From Tractidigestivibacter sp050946515 (GTDB taxonomy: Bacteria; Actinomycetota; Coriobacteriia; Coriobacteriales; Atopobiaceae): a stretch of 56,245 nt of DNA. The stretch spans positions 1-56,245 of the forward strand of contig NZ_JBMNUX010000016.1 in the NCBI RefSeq assembly GCF_050946515.1, written 5' to 3'. Shown here piece by piece: positions 8,041-18,032 of this stretch (positions are counted from its first letter, which is position 1; each line of letters opens with the position of its first letter). The notes beneath the pieces are model-generated. The model was not told the origin of the DNA. It made no database searches and saw only the letters and a list, made by a program, of their open reading frames with translations. Position numbers and translations under genes: made by a program.

Positions 8041-8281
8041 CGATAAAGCGGACAAGGAAATGCGCGAGAGGGGCGTTTCCGGAGCGTCTGTCTCCGGTGG
8101 CTTGGGTGCCGGTGCCAAGTCGCAGCGAGCACCTCGGTCGATTCCGGCGCAAGAAGACGCCGAGGCTCGTGCAGAAGCCGAGTTCATTCGTGCGGAAAAC
8201 GAAGACGATGACGGCTACGATCCCTATTCAGACAGAAGGCCTGCCGCCGAGCCGCTCTTTGAGCGCGACCCGTGGGACTAG
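8030..8281 (+). CDS. Small hydrophilic hypothetical protein
   Basis: I do not recognise this 83-residue protein. It begins at GTG 8030, overlapping the last 11 bases of the PASTA gene, with AAGGGGAG upstream at proper spacing, so it is probably translationally coupled to that gene. It is charged and lacks hydrophobic segments. A Gly/Ser/Ala-rich first half leads into an acidic stretch (about residues 43-66) and the C-terminus ends FERDPWD. Cotranscription suggests a role linked to the PASTA protein, but nothing in the sequence gives a function. Confidence 0.6.
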   Translation: MATSDKADKEMRERGVSGASVSGGLGAGAKSQRAPRSIPAQEDAEARAEAEFIRAENEDDDGYDPYSDRRPAAEPLFERDPWD

Positions 8282-8311
8282 GCCTCCTCTTCGCTTGGCT
8301 TTTCGACCGCT

Positions 8312-8956
8312 CTAACCGGTTGCGCCCCAATTAATCTGCATGTATTGCCATACAAAGTAGACGACAACCGCCAGAACCACAATGACCACGATGAGGGCAA
8401 TTGTGGAGCGGATGCGCGACTTGCGCTCGCGCGACGCAAAGATGTCGCGGCGACCCTTGGGAATCTCGAGGTACTGCCCATAGTGAAGGTCGCGCCGCAG
8501 CTGCGTCATCTCTGAGCGCGAGCGACGATACGAGCGGCCAGACACAAGCCCGCCACGGTTCGAGTAGCTTGAATCATGGGTAAAGCGCTCGCTGTCCTCA
8601 TCGTCAGCCAAGTCGTCGATTGGCGCTACGGTGCGGTGCGCGGGGCGGGCACGCGTGTAGCGGCGGGGCTGAGCCTCTTCTCCCCCAGCCGGCTGCTGGT
8701 TCTGCTCGCCTTGCTGGGGCCCTTGGCTCGGGTCCTGCTCGTAGCCCTGCCGCTCGTAGCCCTGCTCACGTTGATCGTATTCTGCAGGCGCCGGGCTCTC
8801 GCCACCGTACTCCGGCATTGCGGTCTCATCAGCCGGCGCGCCCGTTGGGGCGGCGCCAACAGACGGCGCCTGATTGGTGTCAGTCCACTCGTCGCGGGAT
8901 GCGCCGCTCTCGGCAGTGCTCTCCCGCGGCGTATCAAAGTCATCAACCATGCTCAT
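8312..8956 (-). CDS. Tail-anchored hypothetical membrane protein
   Basis: A 214-residue protein of unknown function. Residues 1 to about 110 are low-complexity and rich in Gln, Glu, Pro, Ala and Gly. The middle is arginine-rich, and a single hydrophobic helix lies near the C-terminus (about 185-205, TIALIVVIVVLAVVVYFVW), leaving a very short tail. This topology would expose the long N-terminal part in the cytoplasm. The ATG at 8956 follows GGAGG with an 8-nt gap; a more distal ATG (8986) lacks a site. The gene is convergent with the small protein gene at 8030-8281, separated by only 30 bp. Confidence 0.7.
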   Translation of the reverse strand: MSMVDDFDTPRESTAESGASRDEWTDTNQAPSVGAAPTGAPADETAMPEYGGESPAPAEYDQREQGYERQGYEQDPSQGPQQGEQNQQPAGGEEAQPRRYTRARPAHRTVAPIDDLADDEDSERFTHDSSYSNRGGLVSGRSYRRSRSEMTQLRRDLHYGQYLEIPKGRRDIFASRERKSRIRSTIALIVVIVVLAVVVYFVWQYMQINWGATG

Positions 8957-9081
8957 GCAACGTGCCTCCGATTGCGGTTTTTGCATGTAGTGCTACCCAT
9001 CATAAGACACGATAAGCAAAGTCGTTCCCTCGCCGGCAGGATTGCTCGTCATCGTCACGTCCCCAAGGGATTCTTGGTAAA

Positions 9082-9130
9082 TATCTAAGTCAATAACGCT
9101 TAGAAATATTGAGTCAAAAATACTAAGAAA
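9082..9130. promoter_or_regulatory. Operator-like palindromes in front of the hsp20 gene
   Basis: Positions 9099-9127 form a 29-bp near-palindrome centred on G9113: CTTAGAAATATTGA and TCAAAAATACTAAG agree in 11 of 14 pairs. A further CTAAG half-site lies at 9085-9089, and AAGTCAA (9087-9093) echoes GAGTCAA (9111-9117). It resembles but does not match the HAIR element of HspR or CIRCE. Its position, about 110 bp before the hsp20 start, suggests a heat-shock operator; the binding protein is unknown. Confidence 0.5.
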
Positions 9131-9237
9131 ATCTTTGTCTGAGTGTTTAAACCCATGCGAAGGGGGAACATATAACTACGAACACCAAGGGCACCGCAAG
9201 AAAGAAGGCGCCCACCAACCCAGAAGGAGTGGTTACT

Positions 9238-9657
9238 ATGGCAAGCATGGTTCCGTACGAGCGTTACGCAAGGGCTCTTCGCAATTGGCCGTTCGATGCA
9301 TTCGATGACTTCTTCGACCAGCCGCTGAGCATCCCTGACACCTTCAGGATGAACGTCGAGGACAAGGGCGATGGCTACGTCGTCACGGCCGAGCTCCCCG
9401 GTGTCAAGCGCGATGAGATTGACGTCGAGCTGAACGAGGGCAGGCTTTCCATCTCCGTCGACAAGAAGGAGTCCGACGAGGAGAAGAACAAGAACTACGT
9501 CCACAAGGAGACCGGCGAGTGGAGCGCTACGCGTGGCGTGTATCTGAAGGATGCAGCTACCAGCGGCCTTACCGCCAAGCTTGACGGCGGCGTCTTGACG
9601 GTCAACATCCCCAAGCAGCAGGAGAAGACCAACGTCACGAAGATCACGATTGACTAA
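9238..9657 (+). CDS. Small heat shock protein, Hsp20 family
   Basis: A 139-residue alpha-crystallin-type chaperone that holds unfolding proteins without ATP. The N-terminal arm (1-35) contains FDAFDDFFDQP. The alpha-crystallin domain (about 36-130) carries MNVEDKGDGYVVTAELPGVK and ends in LDGGVLTVNIPK, including the conserved GVLT motif, followed by a short ITID tail. The ATG at 9238 follows AAGGAG with an 8-nt gap; a GTG at 9229 overlaps that site and is less likely. The gene stands alone, with operator-like palindromes upstream and a strong terminator downstream, consistent with stress-induced single-gene transcription. Confidence 0.95.
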   Translation: MASMVPYERYARALRNWPFDAFDDFFDQPLSIPDTFRMNVEDKGDGYVVTAELPGVKRDEIDVELNEGRLSISVDKKESDEEKNKNYVHKETGEWSATRGVYLKDAATSGLTAKLDGGVLTVNIPKQQEKTNVTKITID

Positions 9658-9692
9658 CTTCGTAGCGTAAAGCAGCAAAGCTGCAGCATCAG

Positions 9693-9726
9693 AAGGGCCC
9701 GGCGCTCACGCGCCGGGCCCTTTTTT
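9693..9726 (+). terminator. Terminator of hsp20
   Basis: AAGGGCCCGGCGC pairs with GCGCCGGGCCCTT around a TCAC loop, followed by a run of T. It also separates hsp20 from the convergent MBL-fold gene. Confidence 0.92.
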
Positions 9727-9754
9727 GTGGAAATCTTGGCAACTGCCCCTGCGG

Positions 9755-10579
9755 CTAGAAGAGCGAGATGGGCGCGTCCTGCGATGCGACGCAGATGCTC
9801 AAGTGACCGTCCGGCGTACGCGCTTCGGTAAACGTGCTGTCGGCGGCCTCGGCGCCCACTGCCTTTGAAAGCGTGCGCACAGCTATGCTTGGTCGATTGT
9901 TTTCCTGTGAGAGGTGCATGCCTACCACCACCTCGGTATCGTCGGTTAGGAGCTCTTGCAAAGCGGCCGCCGCCTGATCGTTTGAGAGGTGCCCCTTGTT
10001 GCTGGCAATTCGGCGCTTGAGATAGCCGGGGTAGGGGCCGGTTGCAAGCATGTTCTCGTCGTGGTTTGATTCGAGTGCCAGAATGCGGCATCCAACAAGC
10101 TCCGTCATGGCTTGGTCAGTGAGCATTCCCGTATCGGTGCAATAGCCAACGGCGTCATCAGGTGCATGACCGCTTCCCTCGACCTCAAAGCGAAAGCCAA
10201 TGGGGTCTGCAACATCATGGCTGGTGGGGAAGACTTTCACCTGCATGCCACAAAGCTCCAGGCAGTCTGAGTGGTCAATTACCGTCGCGGGGAGCTCCGT
10301 CAAGTACTTGCGCGCGCCGAGCGTCCCCGCAGTCGCAAAGATACCCCCATTGAAGTGGTTGCAGAACACGGAGAGCCCGCTCACGTGATCAGAGTGCTCG
10401 TGCGTCAGAAGAACTGCCTGGACGCGCTCCATGTCAACGCCCAGCTCGTCAGCGCGGCTCAAGAGCGAGCGCCTTGAGATGCCGCAATCGATAAGCACCG
10501 AGCCACAGGGTCCTTCTACCACGGCGGCATTGCCCTTTGAGCCCGATGCAAGAATGTGCAGGTGAATCCTTGGTGTCAT
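9755..10579 (-). CDS. MBL-fold metallo-hydrolase, YycJ/WalJ-like
   Basis: A 274-residue metallo-beta-lactamase-fold protein. It opens IHLHILASGSKGNAAVVEG, typical of YycJ-type enzymes, and has the metal motif THEHSDH (near residue 59) plus downstream His and Asp ligands in TSHDVADPIGF and DTGML. YycJ family members are thought to act as 5'-3' double-stranded DNA exonucleases in mismatch repair or at replication-transcription conflicts, although they often carry only a general hydrolase label. The ATG at 10579 has AAGGAG just upstream; about 100 further residues in the open frame have no conserved features. It diverges from tilS, with a 121-bp gap. The nucleolytic role is family-based inference. 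Confidence 0.82.
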   Translation of the reverse strand: MTPRIHLHILASGSKGNAAVVEGPCGSVLIDCGISRRSLLSRADELGVDMERVQAVLLTHEHSDHVSGLSVFCNHFNGGIFATAGTLGARKYLTELPATVIDHSDCLELCGMQVKVFPTSHDVADPIGFRFEVEGSGHAPDDAVGYCTDTGMLTDQAMTELVGCRILALESNHDENMLATGPYPGYLKRRIASNKGHLSNDQAAAALQELLTDDTEVVVGMHLSQENNRPSIAVRTLSKAVGAEAADSTFTEARTPDGHLSICVASQDAPISLF

Positions 10580-10700
10580 GTGTCTCCTTGCTAGGTTGCC
10601 GAATTCCAAGAGTACCGTTTCTTGCACGCGCACGCGTGTTCTACCCTCCGCGAGTAGAATCATCATGTTGGCATGAGAACCGTGTGTGGGGAGGGCTGAC

Positions 10701-12206
10701 ATGACAAGTGTGGCGAGAAGGTATGGCAACGGGCAGGTTCCGTTTGCACATCCAAGCCGCCAGACCGACGACGCGTTGCGTGCGCCTGTCGTGCTCATGG
10801 TGTCGGGCGGCGCTGACTCCACGGCCCTTCTCGTGCTGGCTGCCACCTCGGAGCTGGACATCTGCGATGGCCGCGGCAAGGCGCGTATCGCCCGCGAGCG
10901 GCTGCATGTGCTGCACGTGAACCACGGGCTGCGTGGAATTGATGCCGACGAGGACGAGGAGTTTGTTCGTGACTTGGCGGCTACCTATGGCATCCCGTGC
11001 ACGATTCGCCGCGTGGACGTTGCTGCGCTGGCCTCAAAAGTTGGCGACAATAACGTAGAAAATGCTGGTCGAGAAGTGCGCTACCAAGAGGCGGCTCGGC
11101 TAGCAAATGAGCTGTCCGCCCAGCTGGGGACGCCGCGCTCTGCCGCGCGAATCCTGACGGCGCATACGGCAGACGATCGAGCTGAGACATTTTTCATGAA
11201 TGCGATTCGCGGGACGGGGGCGTCGGGGCTCTCGTCCATTCCGCGCCGTCGCAACAGGATCGTGCGTCCGCTGCTTGACAGGACGCATGAGGAGCTTTGC
11301 GAGTTCTTGCGTATGCGCGGCATCGTCTGGCGCGAAGACCAGACAAACAGCGACACCCACTATCTGCGCGCCTTTGTCCGCCACGAGGTGATGCCCATGG
11401 TGGAGGAGCGTAATCCTCGCGTGGTATCGAGCCTGGCCACTACCTGCGACATCCTCTCTGACGAGAACGCCTATCTTGCCGGAATCGCTGGTCGTACGAT
11501 GCGCGAGCTCACGCTGCGCCGCGGCGAGGGTTTTGTGGCCCTTGACGCTGCTCGTTTGGCGGCCTGTGACGTGGCGATTGCCCGACGCGTGGTGCGCATG
11601 GCAATACTTGCCGTGTGCCCCGACGTTCGCTTGGAGGCGCGCCACGTGGCTGATGCGCTGCGGCTTGTTGCCGTGGGGGCGGGGTCCGTTACCATTCCCA
11701 TGGGCCTTGACGTGCGCGTTGAGCACGGGCTTCTCATGATACGGTCTCGTGCGGCCTCTTCCGCGCTTGAGGAGGGCTGGCTTGAGGTTCCGGGCGTCAT
11801 GGACCTCCATGACGGAAGGCACCTCGTGGCCCGCCTTGTCGAGAAGCCGGAGGGAGCCGACCCCGTTGCCCTTGCGCGCTCACATGGGAGCGAGTTTGCG
11901 GGCGAGTCGGTGCTCTTGGATGCCGAGGCTTGTGAAATTGACCCACAGGCGGGAGGTCGCCTTTGGGTGGGCTCCGCGCAGCCGGGCGACGTCATGTGCC
12001 CGCTTGGCATGCATGGCCAGTCAAAGAAGCTCTCCGATCTGTTGGGAGAAGCGCGCGTGCCAGTGGCGGAGCGTCCCGCCGTGCCCATTGTGCGCACATC
12101 TCCCACAGGATCGGTGATATGGGTTGCAGGAATTCGAGCCGACGAGCGGTCGTGCTGCACGCCAACAACGAGGCAATTGCTAGAATTGAGCCTCCAAGGG
12201 CAATAG
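10701..12206 (+). CDS. tilS: tRNA(Ile)-lysidine synthase
   Basis: A 501-residue enzyme that attaches lysine to C34 of the tRNA-Ile that reads AUA, using ATP. The PP-loop SGGADST lies at residues 35-41, followed by the family segments HVNHGLRG and LTAHTADDRAETFFMN. C-terminal TilS domains contain GDVMCPLGMHGQSKKLSDLL, the conserved substrate-binding region. The ATG at 10701 has GGGGAGG at good distance. It heads the common bacterial run tilS-hpt-ftsH; hpt starts 26 nt after its stop. The protein is longer than Bacillus TilS mainly through an N-terminal extension of about 30 residues. Confidence 0.95.
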   Translation: MTSVARRYGNGQVPFAHPSRQTDDALRAPVVLMVSGGADSTALLVLAATSELDICDGRGKARIARERLHVLHVNHGLRGIDADEDEEFVRDLAATYGIPCTIRRVDVAALASKVGDNNVENAGREVRYQEAARLANELSAQLGTPRSAARILTAHTADDRAETFFMNAIRGTGASGLSSIPRRRNRIVRPLLDRTHEELCEFLRMRGIVWREDQTNSDTHYLRAFVRHEVMPMVEERNPRVVSSLATTCDILSDENAYLAGIAGRTMRELTLRRGEGFVALDAARLAACDVAIARRVVRMAILAVCPDVRLEARHVADALRLVAVGAGSVTIPMGLDVRVEHGLLMIRSRAASSALEEGWLEVPGVMDLHDGRHLVARLVEKPEGADPVALARSHGSEFAGESVLLDAEACEIDPQAGGRLWVGSAQPGDVMCPLGMHGQSKKLSDLLGEARVPVAERPAVPIVRTSPTGSVIWVAGIRADERSCCTPTTRQLLELSLQGQ

Positions 12207-12232
12207 GCGGTCTGTGGCGAAGGGAAGCGTCC

Positions 12233-12784
12233 ATGGAAGAAATGCATCCGGATATTGAGAGCATCGTACTGAGCGAGGAAGACATCAAGAGCATCGTGAC
12301 CAAGATGGGGGCGGATATTTCTCGCGATTACGAAGGCAAGAATCCGCTGATCGTGGCCGTGCTTCGCGGTGCCTTCATGTTTACAGCCGACCTTATGCGC
12401 GCCATCACCGTGCCGTGCTCCGTTGACTTCATGGCTGTCTCGAGCTATGGAAATGGCGTTAAGAGCTCGGGCGTCGTGCGCATCGTGAAGGACCTTGACA
12501 CTAAGGTTGAAGACCGAGATGTCATCATCGCCGAGGACATCCTTGACTCTGGCCTGACTCTTTCGTACCTCGTGAGGCTTCTGAAGTCGAGGAAGCCCGC
12601 CTCTGTTGAAGTGGCGGCTTTCTCGGTGAAGGACATACCCGGTCATACGCCGGCCGTCAATCCTCGGTACGTGGGAACCCACGTGCCCGACGCCTTTATC
12701 GTGGGCTATGGCCTTGACTACGCCGAGCGCTATCGCAACCTTCCGTACGTCGGCGTGCTCAAGCGCTCCGTGTACGAAAAGTAA
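12233..12784 (+). CDS. hpt: Hypoxanthine phosphoribosyltransferase
   Basis: A 183-residue purine salvage enzyme that makes IMP or GMP from hypoxanthine or guanine and PRPP. The PRPP-binding loop reads VIIAEDILDSGLTL (about residues 99-112) and the flexible-loop segment FMAVSSYG precedes it. The C-terminal FIVGYGLDYAERYRNLPYVGVL is the typical base-recognition end. The ATG at 12233 follows GAAGGGAAG. It lies second in the tilS-hpt-ftsH operon. Nothing unusual was seen. Confidence 0.96.
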   Translation: MEEMHPDIESIVLSEEDIKSIVTKMGADISRDYEGKNPLIVAVLRGAFMFTADLMRAITVPCSVDFMAVSSYGNGVKSSGVVRIVKDLDTKVEDRDVIIAEDILDSGLTLSYLVRLLKSRKPASVEVAAFSVKDIPGHTPAVNPRYVGTHVPDAFIVGYGLDYAERYRNLPYVGVLKRSVYEK

Positions 12785-12805
12785 CGTCTGCAAGGAGAAA
12801 CATCT

Positions 12806-14770
<1,965 letters not shown>

Positions 14771-14811
14771 AGCTGCTGTTCTGGGCGGCCTTGGCATAGC
14801 GAATAGACGAG

Positions 14812-14878
14812 GGGCGGCCGGGCGGTCGCGGAGAAGTTTCGTGTAAGGCACTTCTCGAAGGCTGCCCGGCCGCCCTTT
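14812..14878 (+). terminator. Probable terminator after ftsH
   Basis: A long hairpin pairs GGGCGGCCGGGC (14812-14823) with GCCCGGCCGCCC (14864-14875), with an inner GAGAAGT/ACTTCTC stem, then TTTGCTT. The T run is short, so it may act partly as a processing or attenuating structure. Confidence 0.7.
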
Positions 14879-14927
14879 GCTTATGACGCTTACAATGATG
14901 CTGTTTGTCGAGCAGAGAGGAGCTTAC

Positions 14928-16100
14928 ATGGAGCTCAACCAAAAGATGTACGCCTACGGGGCGTCGAAGTCGTCCATCCGCGAGATTGCGGCCTATGGTT
15001 CTGCGCGCAAGGCTGAGATTGGTGCCGAGAACGTCTATGACTTCTCGCTGGGCAACCCCTCCATTCCCTCTCCCGACGCCGTTCGCCAGTCCATCGAGCG
15101 CACCATCCAGCTGCCGCCGGTCAAGGTTCACAGCTACACGCCTGCCAACGGCCTTCCGTTTGTGCGCGAGAAGCTTGCGTCATCGCTGTGCCGTCGGTTT
15201 GGCGAGAACGCGGCAAATGCGGGCGACCTCTATCTGACCTGCGGCGCAGCCGCATCCATCTCGATTTCGCTCCACGCCATCACCAATCCCGGCGACGAGG
15301 TCATCGTGATCGCCCCGTACTTCCCGGAGTATCGCGTATGGATTGAGACCTGCGGCTGCACTTGCGTTGAGGTGCTTGCCGATGCTGACACGTTCCAGAT
15401 CGACACCAAGGCGCTTGCCGCGGCAATCACCCCGCGCACCAAGGCCGTTATCGTCAACTCGCCCAACAACCCGGTGGGCACGGTCTACTCCGCCGAGAAT
15501 CTTGCCGCCACTGCAGAGGTGCTGCGTTCTTGCGACCATGACATTGCCCTTATCGCCGACGAGCCCTATCGCGAGATCACGTACGGCGCCGTCGTGCCTT
15601 GGATTCCGAGCATCTACGAACGCACGATCGTGTGCTACTCGTACTCAAAGAGCCTGTCGCTTCCTGGCGAGCGCATCGGCTGGGTGCTCGTTCCGCCCAC
15701 CAACCCCGACCACGACCCGCTGATTCCTGCCGTTGCCGGCGCTGGTCGTGCGCTGGGCTTTGTCTGCGCGCCCGCGCTTTTCCAGTACGTGCTTGCCGAC
15801 TGCGTGGACGAGCCCACCAATGTCGACGCGTACGCCAAGAACCGCGAGGCGCTCACGAAGGGGCTCTCCGAGCTTGGATACACCTACATTGAGCCGCAGG
15901 GTGCCTTCTACCTGTGGGTTAAGGCCCTCGAGCCCGATGCCAACGCCTTCTTTGAGCGCGCAAAGTCGCTCGAGCTGCTGCCCGTTCCCTCTGACAGCTT
16001 CGGCTGCCCCGGCTGGGTGCGCGTTGGCTACTGCGTCAGCTACGAGACCATCGTCAACTCCATGCCTGCCTGGAAGAAGCTGAAGGAGCTTTACGCGTAA
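14928..16100 (+). CDS. Pyridoxal-phosphate aminotransferase, class I/II
   Basis: A 390-residue fold-type I aminotransferase. Visible are the N-terminal SLGNPSIPSPDAV, the cofactor-binding GAAASISISLHAI region, SPNNPVGTVYS, ADEPYREITYG, and the Schiff-base lysine in YSYSKSLSLPGERIGW (Lys near residue 243). Near the C-terminus WVRVGYCVS contains the arginine that binds the substrate carboxylate. Such enzymes act on aspartate, alanine or aromatic amino acids, and the amino donor cannot be told from sequence. The ATG at 14928 follows AGAGGAG. The next gene starts 1 nt after its stop, so the two are cotranscribed and probably coupled. Confidence 0.9.
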   Translation: MELNQKMYAYGASKSSIREIAAYGSARKAEIGAENVYDFSLGNPSIPSPDAVRQSIERTIQLPPVKVHSYTPANGLPFVREKLASSLCRRFGENAANAGDLYLTCGAAASISISLHAITNPGDEVIVIAPYFPEYRVWIETCGCTCVEVLADADTFQIDTKALAAAITPRTKAVIVNSPNNPVGTVYSAENLAATAEVLRSCDHDIALIADEPYREITYGAVVPWIPSIYERTIVCYSYSKSLSLPGERIGWVLVPPTNPDHDPLIPAVAGAGRALGFVCAPALFQYVLADCVDEPTNVDAYAKNREALTKGLSELGYTYIEPQGAFYLWVKALEPDANAFFERAKSLELLPVPSDSFGCPGWVRVGYCVSYETIVNSMPAWKKLKELYA

Positions 16101-16101
16101 G

Positions 16102-16923
16102 ATGACCAGCTCAAACAGCCGTAAGATCGCCTGCGACGTCCATACCCACACCCTCTTCTCGCGCCATGCGTACTCGACGCTCGAGGAGGACGTGCGCGCC
16201 GCCTCCGAGCAGGGCATGGAGCTTCTTGGCGTGACCGACCACTTCTCCAGCATGCTGTTTTCTGAGCAGACGATCCAGAACTGGCAGTACTTCATGAACC
16301 TCTGGGCGTGGCCGCGTGAGTGGCATGGCGTGAAGCTGCTCCGCGGCTGTGAGGCTGACATCGTCGACCTCGATGGACAGCTTTTCGGGCATGACATCGT
16401 TTTCAGAGAGGCTACGACGGGAGGCAAGCTTGCCCGACCGATCACGCTCAAGGACATGGCTTTTCGGCAGTGCGACTACGTAATTGCGAGCGTCCACGAC
16501 AAGAGGTTCACTCAGGGCGTCTCCCGCGCGAAGATCACTGAGATGTACCTCAAGGTTCTCGCCGATCCCAAGGTACTGATTTTGGGGCATGTGGGTCGCA
16601 CTGGGCTCGACTTTGACCTTAACGAGGTGCTTCTCGCCGCAAAGGAGCGTGGGAAGCTCATCGAGATAAACGAGTCGAGCCTCATCGCGCAGAAGCGCGC
16701 TGGCTCGATTGATAACTGCCGCCGCATTGCAGAGCGCTGCGCAGAGCTCGGCGTTTCTATCTCGTTTGGCTCAGATTCTCATGTCGCCTCGCTTGTCGGC
16801 CATCACGAGGCGACAGACGAGCTTCTCGCAGAGGTCGATTTTCCTGCAGAGCTAATTGCCTGCCGTGACGCTCAGGCGTTTACGTCCTTTGTCGAAACGG
16901 CTATCGGTCCGATGCGTCCATAG
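16102..16923 (+). CDS. PHP-domain phosphatase, YcdX/histidinol-phosphatase-like
   Basis: A 273-residue PHP hydrolase. It opens ACDVHTHTLFSRHAYST, giving the first metal ligands, then has GVTDHFS and later ILGHVGR and SFGSDSH, which complete a trinuclear metal site like that of YcdX. Related proteins remove phosphate from small substrates, and some act as histidinol-phosphatase. Being immediately downstream of an aminotransferase would suit a histidinol-phosphate pathway, but no other his gene is in the window, so this stays open. Translation starts at ATG 16102, 1 nt after the previous stop. A strong terminator follows. Confidence 0.85.
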   Translation: MTSSNSRKIACDVHTHTLFSRHAYSTLEEDVRAASEQGMELLGVTDHFSSMLFSEQTIQNWQYFMNLWAWPREWHGVKLLRGCEADIVDLDGQLFGHDIVFREATTGGKLARPITLKDMAFRQCDYVIASVHDKRFTQGVSRAKITEMYLKVLADPKVLILGHVGRTGLDFDLNEVLLAAKERGKLIEINESSLIAQKRAGSIDNCRRIAERCAELGVSISFGSDSHVASLVGHHEATDELLAEVDFPAELIACRDAQAFTSFVETAIGPMRP

Positions 16924-16944
16924 CGTTGTGAATGCATGATACAT

Positions 16945-16996
16945 CCGCCCCGTTGGCTTCCCCAAAAAGGTGGAAAGCTGGCGGGGCGGTTTTTTT
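16945..16996 (+). terminator. Terminator of the aminotransferase-PHP operon
   Basis: CCGCCCCG pairs with CGGGGCGG (ending near 16989), with inner GGCTT/AAAGC pairing, followed by a run of seven T. It also separates the operon from the convergent DeoR gene. Confidence 0.9.
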
Positions 16997-17018
16997 GAGC
17001 TAGCCTCTTAAGGACTAA

Positions 17019-17819
17019 TTACGCAAATATCAGCCGCACGTTAGGAGCCTCTTCTGCCAGGCGCAAACGAGTTGCCTCATCGAGGTTCGAGTCAGTGATG
17101 AAGACGTCCATGTCTTCGAGCTTTGCGTGCGTTGAGAGGGCATTGACGCCAATTTTTGTTGAGTCAAGCAGCATTACGTGACGTTCGGAGGCGTGATACA
17201 CGGCCGTAAGCCAGCTGCTCTGCTCGATCCTGTGCGTTGAGAATCCACGCTCGAATGAATACGCATTGGTGCACATGTATGCTGTTGGCACGTAGTAATC
17301 AATAAGCTGCGAGAGGGCCTCAGACCCCTCGGTGTAGTGGAACCCGAAACGCATGTCCCCGCCTATCTGAATGACCGAGCTGTCGGGAAGCGTCTTTTCC
17401 ACCTCTAGGCTAATGAGCAGGTCATTGGTGATGATTTTGAGGTCGTGCTTTCCCCTAAGAGCCCGTACGAACTCAATGTTTGTGGTGCCCGCCTGCACGA
17501 TGAACGTATCGCCATCGTGCACCAGCTGCGCGGCCGCATGCCCAATGCGCACCTTCTCGTCATGAGCTGATACGGCTGCGCTCGCGGGCGTTACCTCAGT
17601 GTTGTTGATGTCAATCTTGATGGCCCCGCCATGCGTCCGCTTTAGCTTGCCAGCTTGCTCAAGCTTGCGAATGTCCTTTCGAATGGTTGCGGCCGAGGTG
17701 CCAAAGAGCTCGCTGAGCTCGCTCACTCGAACGGTCGAGTTCTTATCGAGAAGCTCAAGAATCTTCCCCTGTCTCTCCTCCTGGAAGCAGGGGGATTTCT
17801 CAGTTGAATCATTGCCCAT
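17019..17819 (-). CDS. DeoR/AgaR-family transcriptional repressor
   Basis: A 266-residue DeoR-family regulator. The winged-helix domain (about residues 14-70) has FQEERQGKILELLDKN, then TSAATIRKDIRKLEQAG as recognition helix and the THGGAI wing. The sensor domain contains VQAGTTN and LLDSTKIG, where a sugar phosphate would bind. The ATG at 17819 is the only conserved start, with AAGGAG 11 nt upstream, slightly far; the longer frame to 17897 lies within the promoter region. It diverges from the aldolase-PTS operon and the gap between them is full of CGAAA/TTTCG boxes like those of AgaR, so it probably represses that operon and itself. Confidence 0.88.
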   Translation of the reverse strand: MGNDSTEKSPCFQEERQGKILELLDKNSTVRVSELSELFGTSAATIRKDIRKLEQAGKLKRTHGGAIKIDINNTEVTPASAAVSAHDEKVRIGHAAAQLVHDGDTFIVQAGTTNIEFVRALRGKHDLKIITNDLLISLEVEKTLPDSSVIQIGGDMRFGFHYTEGSEALSQLIDYYVPTAYMCTNAYSFERGFSTHRIEQSSWLTAVYHASERHVMLLDSTKIGVNALSTHAKLEDMDVFITDSNLDEATRLRLAEEAPNVRLIFA

Positions 17820-17865
17820 CGGGTCATCTGCTCCTTCCGATATCGGGCTGCTGTTACAACGATAC

Positions 17866-18003
17866 CTCAAAACGAAAACGAATAAACCGAAATACATTTT
17901 GGCGATAAAGTGAACATATTCGAAAATAAACGGAATGTAAGAATCGAAAGTGTCTATAATCGAAACAGAAACGAACGCAAAAAGAAGTTCGTTTTGTTTC
18001 TCT
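17866..18003 (+). promoter_or_regulatory. Aldolase-PTS promoter with multiple AgaR-type boxes
   Basis: A perfect TATAAT lies at 17955-17960, but no clear -35 is seen, as expected if activation or repression dominates. CGAAA-type half-sites recur at 17872-17892 (three), 17931-17942 (two), 17944-17949 and 17961-17976, and inverted TTCGTTTTGTTTC occurs at 17988-18000. GAAACAGAAACGAAC (17962-17976) and GTTCGTTTTGTTTC form a near-palindrome downstream of the -10, so it could be operator, 5'-UTR hairpin or both. Confidence 0.65.
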
Positions 18004-18032
18004 TATCAGCGCATTACGGAAGGGACGGAAGT

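Noticed and set aside
9082..9130. HspR-binding HAIR element or CIRCE before hsp20
   Set aside because: TTGAGT-N7-ACT fits only one half of HAIR and the second half does not match; CIRCE half-sites are absent. It is reported instead as an unassigned palindrome.
10580..10879. N-terminal extension of about 100 residues for the MBL-fold protein
   Set aside because: The extension has no conserved features and overlaps the start of tilS on the other strand, whereas ATG 10579 has AAGGAG and opens directly into the conserved domain.
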